In this document: one piece after another, positions 49,692 to 61,200 of the stretch
Layout: every line of letters begins with the position of its first letter
Position numbering within the stretch: position 1 is the stretch's first letter
Position numbers and translations under genes: made by a program
The notes under the pieces: model-generated
What the model was told of the DNA's origin: nothing
The model's input: only the letters and a program-made list of their open reading frames with translations
Database searches by the model: none
NCBI RefSeq assembly: GCF_051020975.1
Contig: NW_027478161.1
Coordinates: forward strand, 2,232,001 to 2,296,000
From: Osmia lignaria lignaria
Lineage: Eukaryota > Arthropoda > Insecta > Hymenoptera > Megachilidae
Direction: 5' to 3'
DNA length: 64,000 bases

Positions 49692-51623
49692 TTGCATATT
49701 TATCTCAAGGGAAGGGGCCTGACGGACATATTACGAGATATTTCTTCTTCTTGTTGTTCTTCTTCTGCACAGCTAACCTGGAAGTGGCATTTGCGGCTCG
49801 CACTAGTGCAGAGTTATCTCAACGAAAGGGGCCACGGTGTTTCTGTATCTCTATTATGTTGGTGCGGCTTCGGAACTTTTAAATATCTCGATATATCTCG
49901 AAAACTACGCTTCTGATCAAAAAATATCATAGAACATAAATTGTAGGAAGCATAATTCTCTACAAAAAAGGTCTCTTAACATTTTGCCATAGCTCGCTTC
50001 GTTTCCGAGATATTTGCAGATATATCTCAAGGGAAGCGGCCTGACGGACATATTTCGAAATATTTCTTCTTCTTGTTGTTCTTCTTCTGCACAGCTAAGC
50101 TGGAAGTGGCATTTGCAGCTCGCAATAGTGCAGAGTTATCTCAAAGAAAGGGGCCACGGTGTTTCTGTATCTCTATTATGTTGGTGCGGCTTCGGAACTT
50201 TTAAATATCTTGATATATCTCGAGAACTCCGCATCTGATCAAAAAATATCATAGAACATAAAAAGTAGGAAACTTAATTCTCTACAAAAAAGGTCTCTTA
50301 ACATTTTGCCATAGCTCGCTTCGTTTCCGAGATATTTGCATATTTATCTCAAGGGAAGGGGCCTGACGGACATATTACGAGATATTTCTTCTTCTTGTTG
50401 TTCTTCTTCTGCACAGCTAACCTGGAAGTGGCATTTGCGGCTCGCACTAGTGCAGAGTTATCTCAAAGAAAGGGGCCACGGTGTTTCTGTATCTCTATTA
50501 TGTTGGTGCGGCTTCGGAACTTTTAAATATCTCGATATATCTCGAAAACTACGCTTCTGATCAAAAAATATCATAGAACCTAAATTGTAGGAAACATAAT
50601 TCTCTACAAAAAAGGTCTCTTAACATTTTGCCATAGCTCGCTTCGTTTCCGAGATATTTGCAGATATATCTCAAGGGAAGGGGCCTGACGGACATATTTC
50701 GAGATATTTCTTCTTCTTGTTGTTCTTCTTCTGCACAGCTAAGCTGGAAGTGGCATTTGCGGCTCGCACTAGTGCAGAGTTATCTCAACGAAAGGGGCCA
50801 CGGTGTTTCTGTATCTCTATTATGTTGGTGCGGCTTCGGAACTTTTAAATATCTCGATATATCTCGAAAACTACGCTTCTGATCAAAAAATATCATAGAA
50901 CATAAATTGTAGGAAGCATAATTCTCTACAAAAAAGGTCTCTTAACATTTTGCCATAGCTCGCTTCGTTTCCGAGATATTTGCAGATATATCTCAAGGGA
51001 AGCGGCCTGACGGACATATTTCGAGATATTTCTTCTTCTTGTTGTTCTTCTTCTGCACAGCTAAGCTGGAAGTGGCATTTGCAGCTCGCAATAGTGCAGA
51101 GTTATCTCAAAGAAAGGGGCCACGGTGTTTCTGTATCTCTATTATGTTGGTGCGGCTTCGGAACTTTTAAATATCTTGATATATCTCGAGAACTACGCAT
51201 CTGATCAAAAAATATCATAGAAGATAAAAAGTAGGAAACTTAATTGTCTACAAAAAAGGTCTCTTAACATTTTGCCATAGCTCGCTTCGTTTCCGAGATA
51301 TTTGCATATTTATCTCAAGGGAAGGGGCCTGACGGACATATTTCGAGATATTTCTTCTTCTTGTTGTTCTTCTTCTGCACAGCTAACCTGGAAGTGGCAT
51401 TTGCGGCTCGCACTAGTGCACAGTTATCTCAAAGAAAGGGGCCACGGTGTTTCTGTATCTCTATTATGTTGGTGCGGCTTCGGAACTTTTAAATATCTCG
51501 ATATATCTCGAAAACTACGCTTCTGATCAAAAAATATCATAGAACCTAAATTGTAGGAAACATAATTCTCTACAAAAAAGGTCTCTTAACATTTTGCCAT
51601 AGCTCGCTTCGTTTCCGAGATAT
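49692..51623. repeat. Shuffled short-range duplicates of tetramer units
   Basis: 49692 and 50336 share 'ttgcatattt' and 'catattacgag'. 50014 and 50980 match 48082/49370 ('gggaagcggcc'). 50658 matches 49048 ('ctcaacgaaagg'). 51302 is a 'ttgcatattt' unit with 'gtgcacagtt'. The order is not a clean tandem, which suggests repeated exchanges of two to five units. Confidence 0.75.
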
Positions 51624-52589
51624 TTGCAGATATATCTCAAGGGAAGGGGCCTGACGGACATATTTCGAGATATTTCTTCTTCTTGTTGTTCTTCTTCTGC
51701 ACAGCTAAGCTGGAAGTGGCATTTGCAGCTCGCAATAGTGCAGAGTTATCTCAAAGAAAGAGGCCACGGTGTTTCTGTATCTCTATTATGTTGGTGCGGC
51801 TTCGGAACTTTTAAATATCTTGATATATCTCGAGAACTACGCGTCTGATCAAAAAATATCATAGAACATAAAAAGTAGGAAACATAATTCTCTACAAAAA
51901 CGGTCTCTTAACATTTTGCCATAGCTCGCTTCGTTTCCGAGATATTTGCAGATTTATCTCAAGGGAAGTGGCCTGACGGACATATTTCGAGATATTTCTT
52001 CTTCTTGTTGTTCTTCCTCTGCACAGCTAAGCTGGAAGTGGCATTTGCAGCTCGCAATAGTGCAGAGTTATCTCAAAGAAAGGGGCCACGGTGTTTCTGT
52101 ATCTCTATTATGTTGGTGCGGCTTCGGAACTTTTAAATATCTTGATATATCTCGAGAACTACGCATCTGATTAAAAAATATCATAGAACATAAAAAGTAG
52201 GAAACTTAATTCTCTACAAAAAAGGTCTCTTAACATTTTGCCATAGCTCGCTTCGTTTCCGAGATATTTGCATATTTATCTCAAGGGAAGGGGCCTGACG
52301 GACATATTACGAGATATTTCTTCTTCTTGTTGTTCTTCTTCTGCACAGCTAACCTGGAAGTGGCATTTGCGGCTCGCACTAGTGCAGAGTTATCTCAAAG
52401 AAAGGGGCCACGGTGTTTCTGTATCTCTATTATGTTGGTGCGGCTTCGGAACTTTTAAATATCTCGATATATCTCGAAAACTACGCTTCTGATCAAAAAA
52501 TATCATAGAACCTAAATTGTAGGAAACATAATTCTCTACAAAAAAGGTCTCTTAACATTTTGCCATAGCTCGCTTCGTTTCCGAGATAT
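51624..52589. repeat. Trimer higher-order repeat, copy 1 (966 bp)
   Basis: Units 51624 (ending '-gagaactacgcgtctg'), 51946 ('gggaagtggcc', 'ttcctctgc', ending 'ctgattaaaaaatatc') and 52268 ('ttgcatattt', 'catattacgag', 'gaacctaaattg'). The first two recur 966 bp later with the same private changes, including 'ctacaaaaacggtc'. Confidence 0.88.
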
Positions 52590-53233
52590 TTGCAGATATA
52601 TCTCAAGGGAAGGGGCCTGACGGACATATTTCGAGATATTTCTTCTTCTTGTTGTTCTTCTTCTGCACAGCTAAGCTGGAAGTGGCATTTGCAGCTCGCA
52701 ATAGTGCAGAGTTATCTCAAAGAAAGAGGCCACGGTGTTTCTGTATCTCTATTATGTTGGTGCGGCTTCGGAACTTTTAAATATCTTGATATATCTCGAG
52801 AACTACGCGTCTGATCAAAAAATATCATAGAACATAAAAAGTAGGAAACATAATTCTCTACAAAAACGGTCTCTTAACATTTTGCCATAGCTCGCTTCGT
52901 TTCCGAGATATTTGCAGATTTATCTCAAGGGAAGTGGCCTGACGGACATATTTCGAGATATTTCTTCTTCTTGTTGTTCTTCCTCTGCACAGCTAAGCTG
53001 GAAGTGGCATTTGCAGCTCGCAATAGTGCAGAGTTATCTCAAAGAAAGGGGCCACGGTGTTTCTGTATCTCTATTATGTTGGTGCGGCTTCGGAACTTTT
53101 AAATATCTTGATATATCTCGAGAACTACGCATCTGATTAAAAAATATCATAGAACATAAAAAGTAGGAAACTTAATTCTCTACAAAAAAGGTCTTTTAAC
53201 ATTTTGCCATAGCTCGCTTCGTTTCCGAGATAT
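52590..53233. repeat. Trimer higher-order repeat, copy 2 (first two units)
   Basis: 52590 and 52912 match 51624 and 51946 at an offset of 966 bp. After them the array switches to a different unit (53234) by way of the lead-in 'ggtcttttaac', so the second trimer copy is incomplete. Confidence 0.86.
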
Positions 53234-54199
53234 TTGCAGATATATCTCAAGGGAAGGGGCCTGACGGACATATTTCGAGATATTTCTTCTTCTTGTTGTT
53301 CTTCTTCTGCACAGCTAAACTGGAAGTGGCATTTCCAGCTCGCAATAGTGCAGAGTTATCCCAAAGAAAGGGGCCACGATGTTTCTGTATCTCTATTATG
53401 TTGGTGCGGCTTCGGAACTTTTAAATATCTCGATATATCTCGAAAATTACGCTTCTGATCAAAAAATATCATATAACATAAATTGTAGGAAACATAATTC
53501 TCTACAAAAAAGGTCTCTTAACATTTTGCCATAGCTCGCTTCGTTTCCGAGATATTGGCAGATTTATCTCAAGGGAAGGGGCCTGACGGACATATTTCGA
53601 GATACTTCTTCTTCTTGTTGTTCTTCTTCTGCACAGCTAAGCTGGAAGTGGCATTTGCAGCTCGCAATAGTGCAGAGTTATCTCAAAGAGAGGGGCCACG
53701 GTGTTTCTGTACCTCTATTATGTTGATGCAGCTTCGGAACTTTTAAATATCTTGATATATCTCGAGAACTACGCATCTGATCAAAAAATATCATCGAACA
53801 TAAAAAGTAGGAAACTTAATTCTCTACAAAAAAGGTCTCTTAACGTTTTGCAATAGCTCGCTTCGTTTCCGAGATATTTGCAGATTTATCTCAAGGGAAG
53901 GGTCCTGACGGACATATTTCGAGATATTTCTTCTTCTTGTTGTTCTTCTTCTGCACAGCTAAACTGGAAGTGGCATTTCCAGCTCGCAATAGTGCAGAGT
54001 TATCCCAAAGAAAGGGGCCACGATGTTTCTGTATCTCTATTATGTTGGTGCGGCTTCGGAACTTTTAAATATCTCGATATATCTCGAAAACTACGCTTCT
54101 GATCAAAAAATATCATAGAACATAAATTGTAGGAAACATAATTCTCTACAAAAAAGGTCTCTTAACATTTTGCCATAGCTCGCTTCGTTTCCGAGATAT
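53234..54199. repeat. Three monomers like the end of the 18-mer
   Basis: 53234, 53556 and 53878 resemble 45828, 46150 and 46472 (offset 7,406 bp, 23 units). Shared variants are 'tatcccaaag' with 'ccacgatgtttc', 'gatacttcttc' with 'tgttgatgcagc', and 'acgttttgcaatag' with 'gaagggtcctg'. 53556 has 'atattggcag' at its left edge. The similarity places this segment in the same lineage as the 18-mer. Confidence 0.82.
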
Positions 54200-55487
54200 T
54201 TGCAGATTTATCTCAAGGGAAGGGGCCTGACGGACATATTTCGAGATATTTCTTCTTCTTGTTGTTCTTCTTCTGCACAGCTAAGCTGGAAGTGGCATTT
54301 GCAGCGCGCAATAGTGCAGAGTTATCTCAAAGAAAGGGGCCACGGTGTTTCTGTATCTCTATTATATTGGTGCGGCTTCGGAACTTTTAAATATCTTGAT
54401 ATATCTCGAGAACTACGCATCTGATCAAAAAATATCATACTACATAAAAAGTAGGAAACTTAATTCTCTACAAGAAAGGTCTCTAAACATTTTGCCATAG
54501 CTCGCTTCGTTTCCGAGATATTTGCAGATTTATCTCAAGGGAAGGGGCCTGACGGACATATTTCGAGATATTTCTTCTTCTTGTTGTTCTTCTTCTGCAC
54601 AGCTAAGCTGGAAGTGGCATTTGCAGCTCGCAATAGTGCAGAGTTATCTCAAAGAGAGGGGCCACGGTGTTTCTGTATCTCTATTATGTTGGTGCGGCTT
54701 CGGAACTTTTAAGTATCTTGATCTATCTCGAGAACTACGCATCTGATCAAAAAATATCATAGAAGATAAAAAGTAGGAAACTTAATTCTCTACAAAAAAG
54801 GTCTCTTAACATTTCGCCATAGCTCGCATCGTTTCCGAGATATTTGCAGATTTATCTCAAGGGAAGGGGCCTGTCGGACATATTTCGAGATATTTCTTCT
54901 TCTTGTTGCTCTTCTTCTGCACAGCTAAGCTGGAAGTGGCGTTTGCGGCTCGCACTAGTGCAGAGTTATCTCAAAGAAAGGGGCCACGGTGTTTCTGTAT
55001 CTCTATTATGTTGGTGCGGCTTCGGAACTTTTAAATATCTCGATATATCTCGAAAACTACGCTTCTGATCAAAAAATATCATAGAACATAAATTGTAGGA
55101 AACATAATTCTCTACAAAAAACGTCTCTTACCATTTTGCCATAGCTCGCTTCGTTTCCGAGATATTTGCAGATTCAGCTCAAAGGAACTGGCCTGACGGA
55201 CATATTTCGAGATATTTCTTCTTCTTGTTGTTCTTCTTCTGCACAGCTAAACTGGAAGTGGCATTTCCAGCTCGCAATAGTGCAGAGTTATCCCAAAGAA
55301 AGGGGCCACGATGTTTCTGTATCTCTATTATGTTGGTGCGGCTTCGGAACTTTTAAATATCTCGGTATATCTCGAAAACTACGCTTCTGATCAAAAAATA
55401 TCATAGAACATAAATTGTAGGAAACATAATTCTCTACAAAAAAGGTCTCTTAACATTTTGCCATAGCTCGCTTCGTTTCCGAGATAT
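54200..55487. repeat. Tetramer higher-order repeat, copy 1, ending in a chimera
   Basis: 54200 ('cagcgcgcaatag'), 54522 ('aagtatcttgatctatc'), 54844 ('acatttcgcc', 'cgcatcgtttcc', 'cctgtcgg') and 55166. The first three recur at an offset of 1,288 bp. 55166 is a chimera. Its left side is W type ('acgtctctta', 'attcagctcaaaggaact'). Its right side matches 53878 ('taaactgg', 'tatcccaaag', 'ccacgatgtttc'), which also precedes the first copy. Confidence 0.85.
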
Positions 55488-56773
55488 TTGCAGATTTATC
55501 TCAAGGGAAGGGGCCTGACGGACATATTTCGAGATATTTCTTCTTCTTGTTGTTCTTCTTCTGCACAGCTAAGCTGGAAGTGGCATTTGCAGCGCGCAAT
55601 AGTGCAGAGTTATCTCAAAGAAAGGGGCCACGGTGTTTCTGTATCTCTATTATGTTGGTGCGGCTTCGGAACTTTTAAATATCTTGATATGTCTCGAGAA
55701 CTACGCATCTGATCAAAAAATATCATACTACATAAAAAGTAGGAAACTTAATTCTCTATAAGAAAGGTCTCTAAACATTTTGGCATAGCTCGCTTCGTTT
55801 CCGAGATATTTGCAGATTTATCTCAAGGGAAGGGGCCTGACGGACATATTTCGAGATATTTCTTCTTCTTGTTGTTCTTCTTCTGCACAGCTAAGCTGGA
55901 AGTGGCATTTGCAGCTCGCAATAGTGCAGAGTTATCTCAAAGAGAGGGGCCACGGTGTTTCTGTATCTCTATTATGTTGGTGCGGCTTCGGAACTTTTAA
56001 GTATCTTGATCTATCTCGAGAACTACGCATCTGATCAAAAAATATCATAGAAGATAGAAAGTAGGAAACTTAATTCTCTACAAAGAAGGTCTCTTAACAT
56101 TTCGCCATAGCTCGCATCGTTTCCGAGATATTTGCAGATTTATCTCAAGGGAAGGGGCCTGTCGGACATATTTCGAGATATTTCTTCTTCTTGTTGTTCT
56201 TCTTCTGCACAGCTAAGCTGGAAGTGGCATTTGCAGCTCGCACTAGTGCAGAGTTATCTCAAAGAAAGGGGCCACGGTGTTTCTGTATCTCTATTATGTT
56301 GGTGCGGCTTCGGAACTTTTAAATATCTCGATATATCTCGAAAACTACGATTCTGATCAAAAAATATCGTAGAACATAAATTGTAGGAAACATAATTCTC
56401 TACAAAAAAGGTCTCTTAACATTTTGCGATAGCTCGCTTCGTTTCCGAGATATTTGCAGATTTATCTCAAGGGAAGGGGCCTGACGGACATATTTCGAGA
56501 TATTTCTTCTTCTTGTTGTTCTTCTTCTGCACAGCTAAGCTGGAAGTGGCATTTGCGGCTCGCACTAGTGCAGAGTTATCTCAAAGAAAGGGGCCACGGT
56601 GTTTCTGTATCTCTATTATGTTGGTGCGGCTTCGGAACTTTTAAATATCTCGATATATCTCGAAAACTACGCTTCTGATCAAAAAATATCATAGAACATA
56701 AATTGTAGGAAACATAATTCTCTACAAAAAACGTCTCAACATTTTGCCATAGCTCGCTTCGTTTCCGAGATAT
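55488..56773. repeat. Tetramer higher-order repeat, copy 2 (three matching units plus one)
   Basis: 55488, 55810 and 56132 match 54200, 54522 and 54844. The copy is followed by 56454, a unit absent from copy 1, which is two bases short ('acgtctcaac'), and then by the complete W unit at 56774. 55488 ends '-gatatgtctcgag' and 'ctctataagaaagg', both reused near the right end of the window. Confidence 0.82.
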
Positions 56774-57417
56774 TTGCAGATTCAGCTCAAAGGAACTGGC
56801 CTGACGGACATATTTCGAGATATTTCTTCTTCTTGTTGTTCTTCCTCTGCACAGCTAAGCTGGAAGTGGCATTTCCAGCTCGCAATAGTGCAGAGTTATC
56901 TCAAAGAAAGGGGCCACGGTGTTTCTGTATCTCTATTATGTTGGTGCGGCTTCGGAACTTTTAAATATCTCGATATATCTCGAAAACTACGCTTCTGATC
57001 AAAAAATATCGTAGAAGATAAATTGTAGGGAACATAATTCTCTACAAAAAAGGTCTCTTAACATTTTGCGATAGCTCGCTTCGTTTCCGAGATATTTGCA
57101 GATTTATCTCAAGGGAAGGGGCCTGACGGACATATTTCGAGATATTTCTTCTTCTTGTTGTTCTTCTTCTGCACAGCTAAGCTGGCAGTGGCATTTGCGG
57201 CTCGCACTAGTGCAGAGTTATCTCAAAGAAAGGGGCCACGGTGTTTCTGTATCCCTATTATGTTGGTGCGGCTTCGGAACTTTTAAATATCTTGATATAT
57301 CTCGAGAACTACGCATCTGATCAAAAAATATCATAGAACATAAAAAGTAGGAAACTTAATTCTCTACAAAAAAGGTCTCTTAACATTTTGCCATAGCTCG
57401 CTTCGTTTCCGAGATAT
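56774..57417. repeat. W-type monomer and ordinary monomer before the short unit
   Basis: 56774 has 'attcagctcaaaggaact' and 'ttcctctgc', a complete W-type left half. 57096 has 'agctggcagtgg' and 'tatccctatt' and is otherwise ordinary. It leads directly into the truncated unit at 57418. Confidence 0.85.
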
Positions 57418-57625
57418 TTGCAGAGTTATCTCAAAGAAAGGGGCCACGGTGTTTCTGTATCTCTATTATGTTGGTGCGGCTTCGGAACTTTTAAATATCT
57501 CGATATATCTCGAAAACTACGCTTCTGATCAAAAAATATCGTAGAACATAAATTATAGGAAACATAATTCTCTACAAAAAAGGTCTCTTAACATTTTGCG
57601 ATAGCTCGCTTCGTTTCCGAGATAT
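57418..57625. repeat. Truncated 208-bp monomer (114-bp internal deletion)
   Basis: After the left-edge 'ttgcag' the sequence continues as 'agttatctcaaagaaagg', which belongs to the second internal 26-bp repeat. The first repeat body, the TTC/TTG tract and the 'gctggaagtggc' segment are missing. The unit is 208 bp. The lost 114 bp equals the distance between the two internal repeats, so the deletion is explained by recombination or slippage between them. Confidence 0.95.
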
Positions 57626-57947
57626 TTGCAGATTTATCTCAAGGGAAGTGGCCTGACGGACATATTTCGAGATATTTCTTCTTCTTGTTGTTCTTCTTCT
57701 GCACAGCTAAGCTGGAAGTGGCATTTGCGGCTCGCACTAGTGCAGAGTTATCTCAAAGAAAGGGGCCACGGTGTTTCTGTATCCCTATTATGTTGGTGCG
57801 GCTTCGGAACTTTTAAATATCTTGATATATCTCGAGAACTACGCATCTGATCAAAAAATATCATAGAACATAAAAAGTAGGAAACTTAATTCTCTACAAA
57901 AAAGGTCTCTTAACATTTTGCCATAGCTCGCTTCGTTTCCGAGATAT

Positions 57948-58254
57948 TTGCAGATTTATCTCAAGGGAAGGGGCCTGACGGACATATTTCGAGATATTTC
58001 TTCTTCTGCACAGCTAAGCTGGAAGTGGCATTTGCGGCTCGCACTAGTGCAGAGTTATCTCAAAGAAAGGGGCCACGGTGTTTCTGTATCTCTATTATGT
58101 TGGTGCGGCTTCGGAACTTTTAAATATCTCGATATATCTCGAAAACTACGCTTCTGATCAAAAAATATCATAGAACATAAATTGTAGGAAACATAATTCT
58201 CTACAAAAAAGGTCTCTTAACATTTTGCCATAGCTCGCTTCGTTTCCGAGATAT
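57948..58254. repeat. 307-bp monomer (15-bp deletion in TTC/TTG tract)
   Basis: The tract reads 'tttcttcttctgcac', without the central TTG part. The loss equals the 15-bp spacing of the two 'ttcttcttct' copies in the tract, which fits replication slippage. The unit is otherwise a normal monomer with 'gcggctcgcactag'. Confidence 0.95.
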
Positions 58255-61200
58255 TTGCAGATATATCTCAAGTGAAGGGGCCTGACGGACATATTTCGAG
58301 ATATTTCTTCTTCTTGTTGTTCTTCTTCTGCACAGCTAAGCTCGAAGTGGCATTTGCAGCTCGCAATAGTGCAGAGTTATCTCAAAGAAAGAGGCCACGG
58401 TGTTTCTGTACCTCTATTATGTTGGTGCAGCTTCGGAACTTTTAAATATCTTGATATATCTCGAGAACTACGCATCTGATCAAAAAATATCATCGAACAT
58501 AAAAAGTAGGAAACTTAATTCTCTACAAAAAAGGTCTCTTTACATTTTGCCATAGCTCGCTTCGTTTCCGAGATATTTGCAGATTTATCTCAAGGGAAGG
58601 GGCCTGACGGACATATTTCGAGATATTTCTTCTTCTTGTTGTTCTTCTTCTGCACAGCTAAGCTGGAAGTGGCATTTGCGGCTCGCACTAGTGCAGAGTT
58701 ATCTCAAAGAAAGGGGCCACGGTGTTTCTGTATCCCTATTATGTTGGTGCGGCTTCGGAACTTTTAAATATCTTGATATATCTCGAGAACTACGCATCTG
58801 ATCAAAAAATATCATAGAACATAAAAAGTAGGAAACTTAATTCTCTACAAAAAAGGTCTCTTAACATTTTGCCATAGCTCGCTTCGTTTCCGAGATATTT
58901 GCAGATTTATCTCAAGGGAAGGGGCCTGACGGACATATTTCGAGATATTTCTTTTTCTTGTTGTTCTTCTTCTGCACAGCTAAGCTGGAAGTGGCATTTG
59001 CGGCTCGCACTAGTGCAGAGTTATCTCAAAGAAAGGGGCCACGGTGTTTCTGTATCTCTATTATGTTGGTGCGGCTTCGGAACTTTTAAATATCTCGATA
59101 TATCTCGAAAACTACGCTTCTGATCAAAAAATATCATAGAACATAAATTGTAGGAAACATAATTCTCTACAAAAAAGGTCTCTTAACATTTTGCCATAGC
59201 TCGCTTCGTTTCCGAGATATTTGCAGATATATCTCAAGGGAAGGGGCCTGACGGACATATTTCGAGATATTTCTTCTTCTTGTTGTTCTTCTTCTGCACA
59301 GCTAAGCTGGAAGTGGCATTTGCGGCTCGCACTAGTGCAGAGTTATCTCAAAGAAAGGGGCCACGGTGTTTCTGTATCCCTATTATGTTGGTGCGGCTTC
59401 GGAACTTTTAAATATCTCGATATATCTCGAAAACTACGCTTCTGATCAAAAAATATCATAGAACATAAATTGTAGGAAACATAATTCTCTACAAAAAAGG
59501 TCTCTTAACATTTTGCCATAGCTCGCTTCGTTTCCGTGATATTTGCAGATATATCTCAAGGGAAGGGGCCTGACGGACATATTTCGAGATATTTCTTCTT
59601 CTGGTTGTTCTTCTTCTGCGCAGCTAAGCTGGAAGTGGCATTTGCAGCTCGCAATAGTGCAGAGATATCTCAAAGAAAGGGGCCACAGTGTTTCTGTATC
59701 TCTATTATGTTGGTGCGGCTTCGGAACTTTTATATATCTTGATATATCTCGAGAACTACGCATCTGATCAGAAAATATCATAGAAGATAAAAAGTAGGAA
59801 ACTTAATTCTCTACAAAAAAGGTCTCTTAACATTTTGCCATAGCTCGCTTCGTTTCCGAGATATTTGCAGATTTATCTCAAGGTAAGGGGCCTGACGGAC
59901 ATATTTCGAGATATTTCTTCTTCTTGTTGTTCTTCTTCTGCACAGCTAAGCTGGAAGTGGCATTTGCAGCTCGCAATAGTGCATAGTTATCTGAAAGAAA
60001 GGGGCCACGGTGTTTCTGTATCTCTATTATGTTGGTGCGGCTTCGGAACTTTTAAATATCTTGATATATCTCGAGAACTACGCATCTGATCAAAAAATAT
60101 CATAGAACATAAAAAGTAGGAAACTCAATTCTCTACAAAAAAGGTCTCTTAACATTTTGCAATAGCTCGCTTCGTTTCCGAGATATTTGCAGATTTATCT
60201 CAAGGGAAGGTGCCTGACGGACATATTTCGAGATATTTCTTCTTCTTGTTGTTCTTGTTCTGCACAGCTAAGCTGGAAGTGGCATTTGCGGCTCGCACTA
60301 GTGCAGAGTTATCTCAAAGAAAGGGGCCACGGTGTTTCTGTATCTCTATTATGTTGGTGCGGCTTCGGAACTTTTAAATATCTCGATATATCTCGAAAAC
60401 TACGCTTCTGATCAAAAAATATCATAGAACATAAATTGTAGGAAACATAATTCTCTACAAAAACGGTCTCTTAACATTTTGCCATAGCTCGCTTCGTTTC
60501 CGAGATATTGGCAGATATATCTCAAGGGAAGGGGCCTGACGGACATATTTCGAGATACTTCTTCTTCTTGTTGTTCTTCTTCTGCACAGCTAAGCTCGAA
60601 GTGGCATTTGCAGCTCGCAATAGTGCAGAGTTATCTCAAAGAAAGAGGCCACGGTGTTTCTGTACCTCTATTATGTTGGTGCAACTTCGGAACTTTTAAA
60701 TATCTTGATATATCTCGAGAACTACGCATCTGATCAAAAAATATCATCGAACATAAAAAGTAGGAAACTTAATTCTCTACAAAAAAGGTCTCTTTACATT
60801 TTGCCATAGCTCGCTTCGTTTCCGAGATATTTGCAGATTTATCTCAAGGGAAGTGGGCTGACGGACATATTTCGAGATATTTCTTCTTCTTGTTGTTCCT
60901 CTTCTGCACAGCTAAGCTGGAAGTGGCATTTGCGGCTCGCACTAGTACAGAGTTATATCAAAGAAAGGGACCACGGTGTTTCTGTATCTCTATTATGTTG
61001 GTGCGGCTTCGGAACTTTTAAATATCTTGATATATCTCGAGAACTACGCATCTGATCAAAAAATATCATAGAACATAAAAAGTAGGAAACCTAATTCTCT
61101 ACAAAAAAGGTCTCTTAACATTTTGCCATAGCTCGCTTCGTTTCCGAGATATTTGCAGATTTATCTCAAGGGAAGGGGCCTGACGGACATATTTCGAGAT

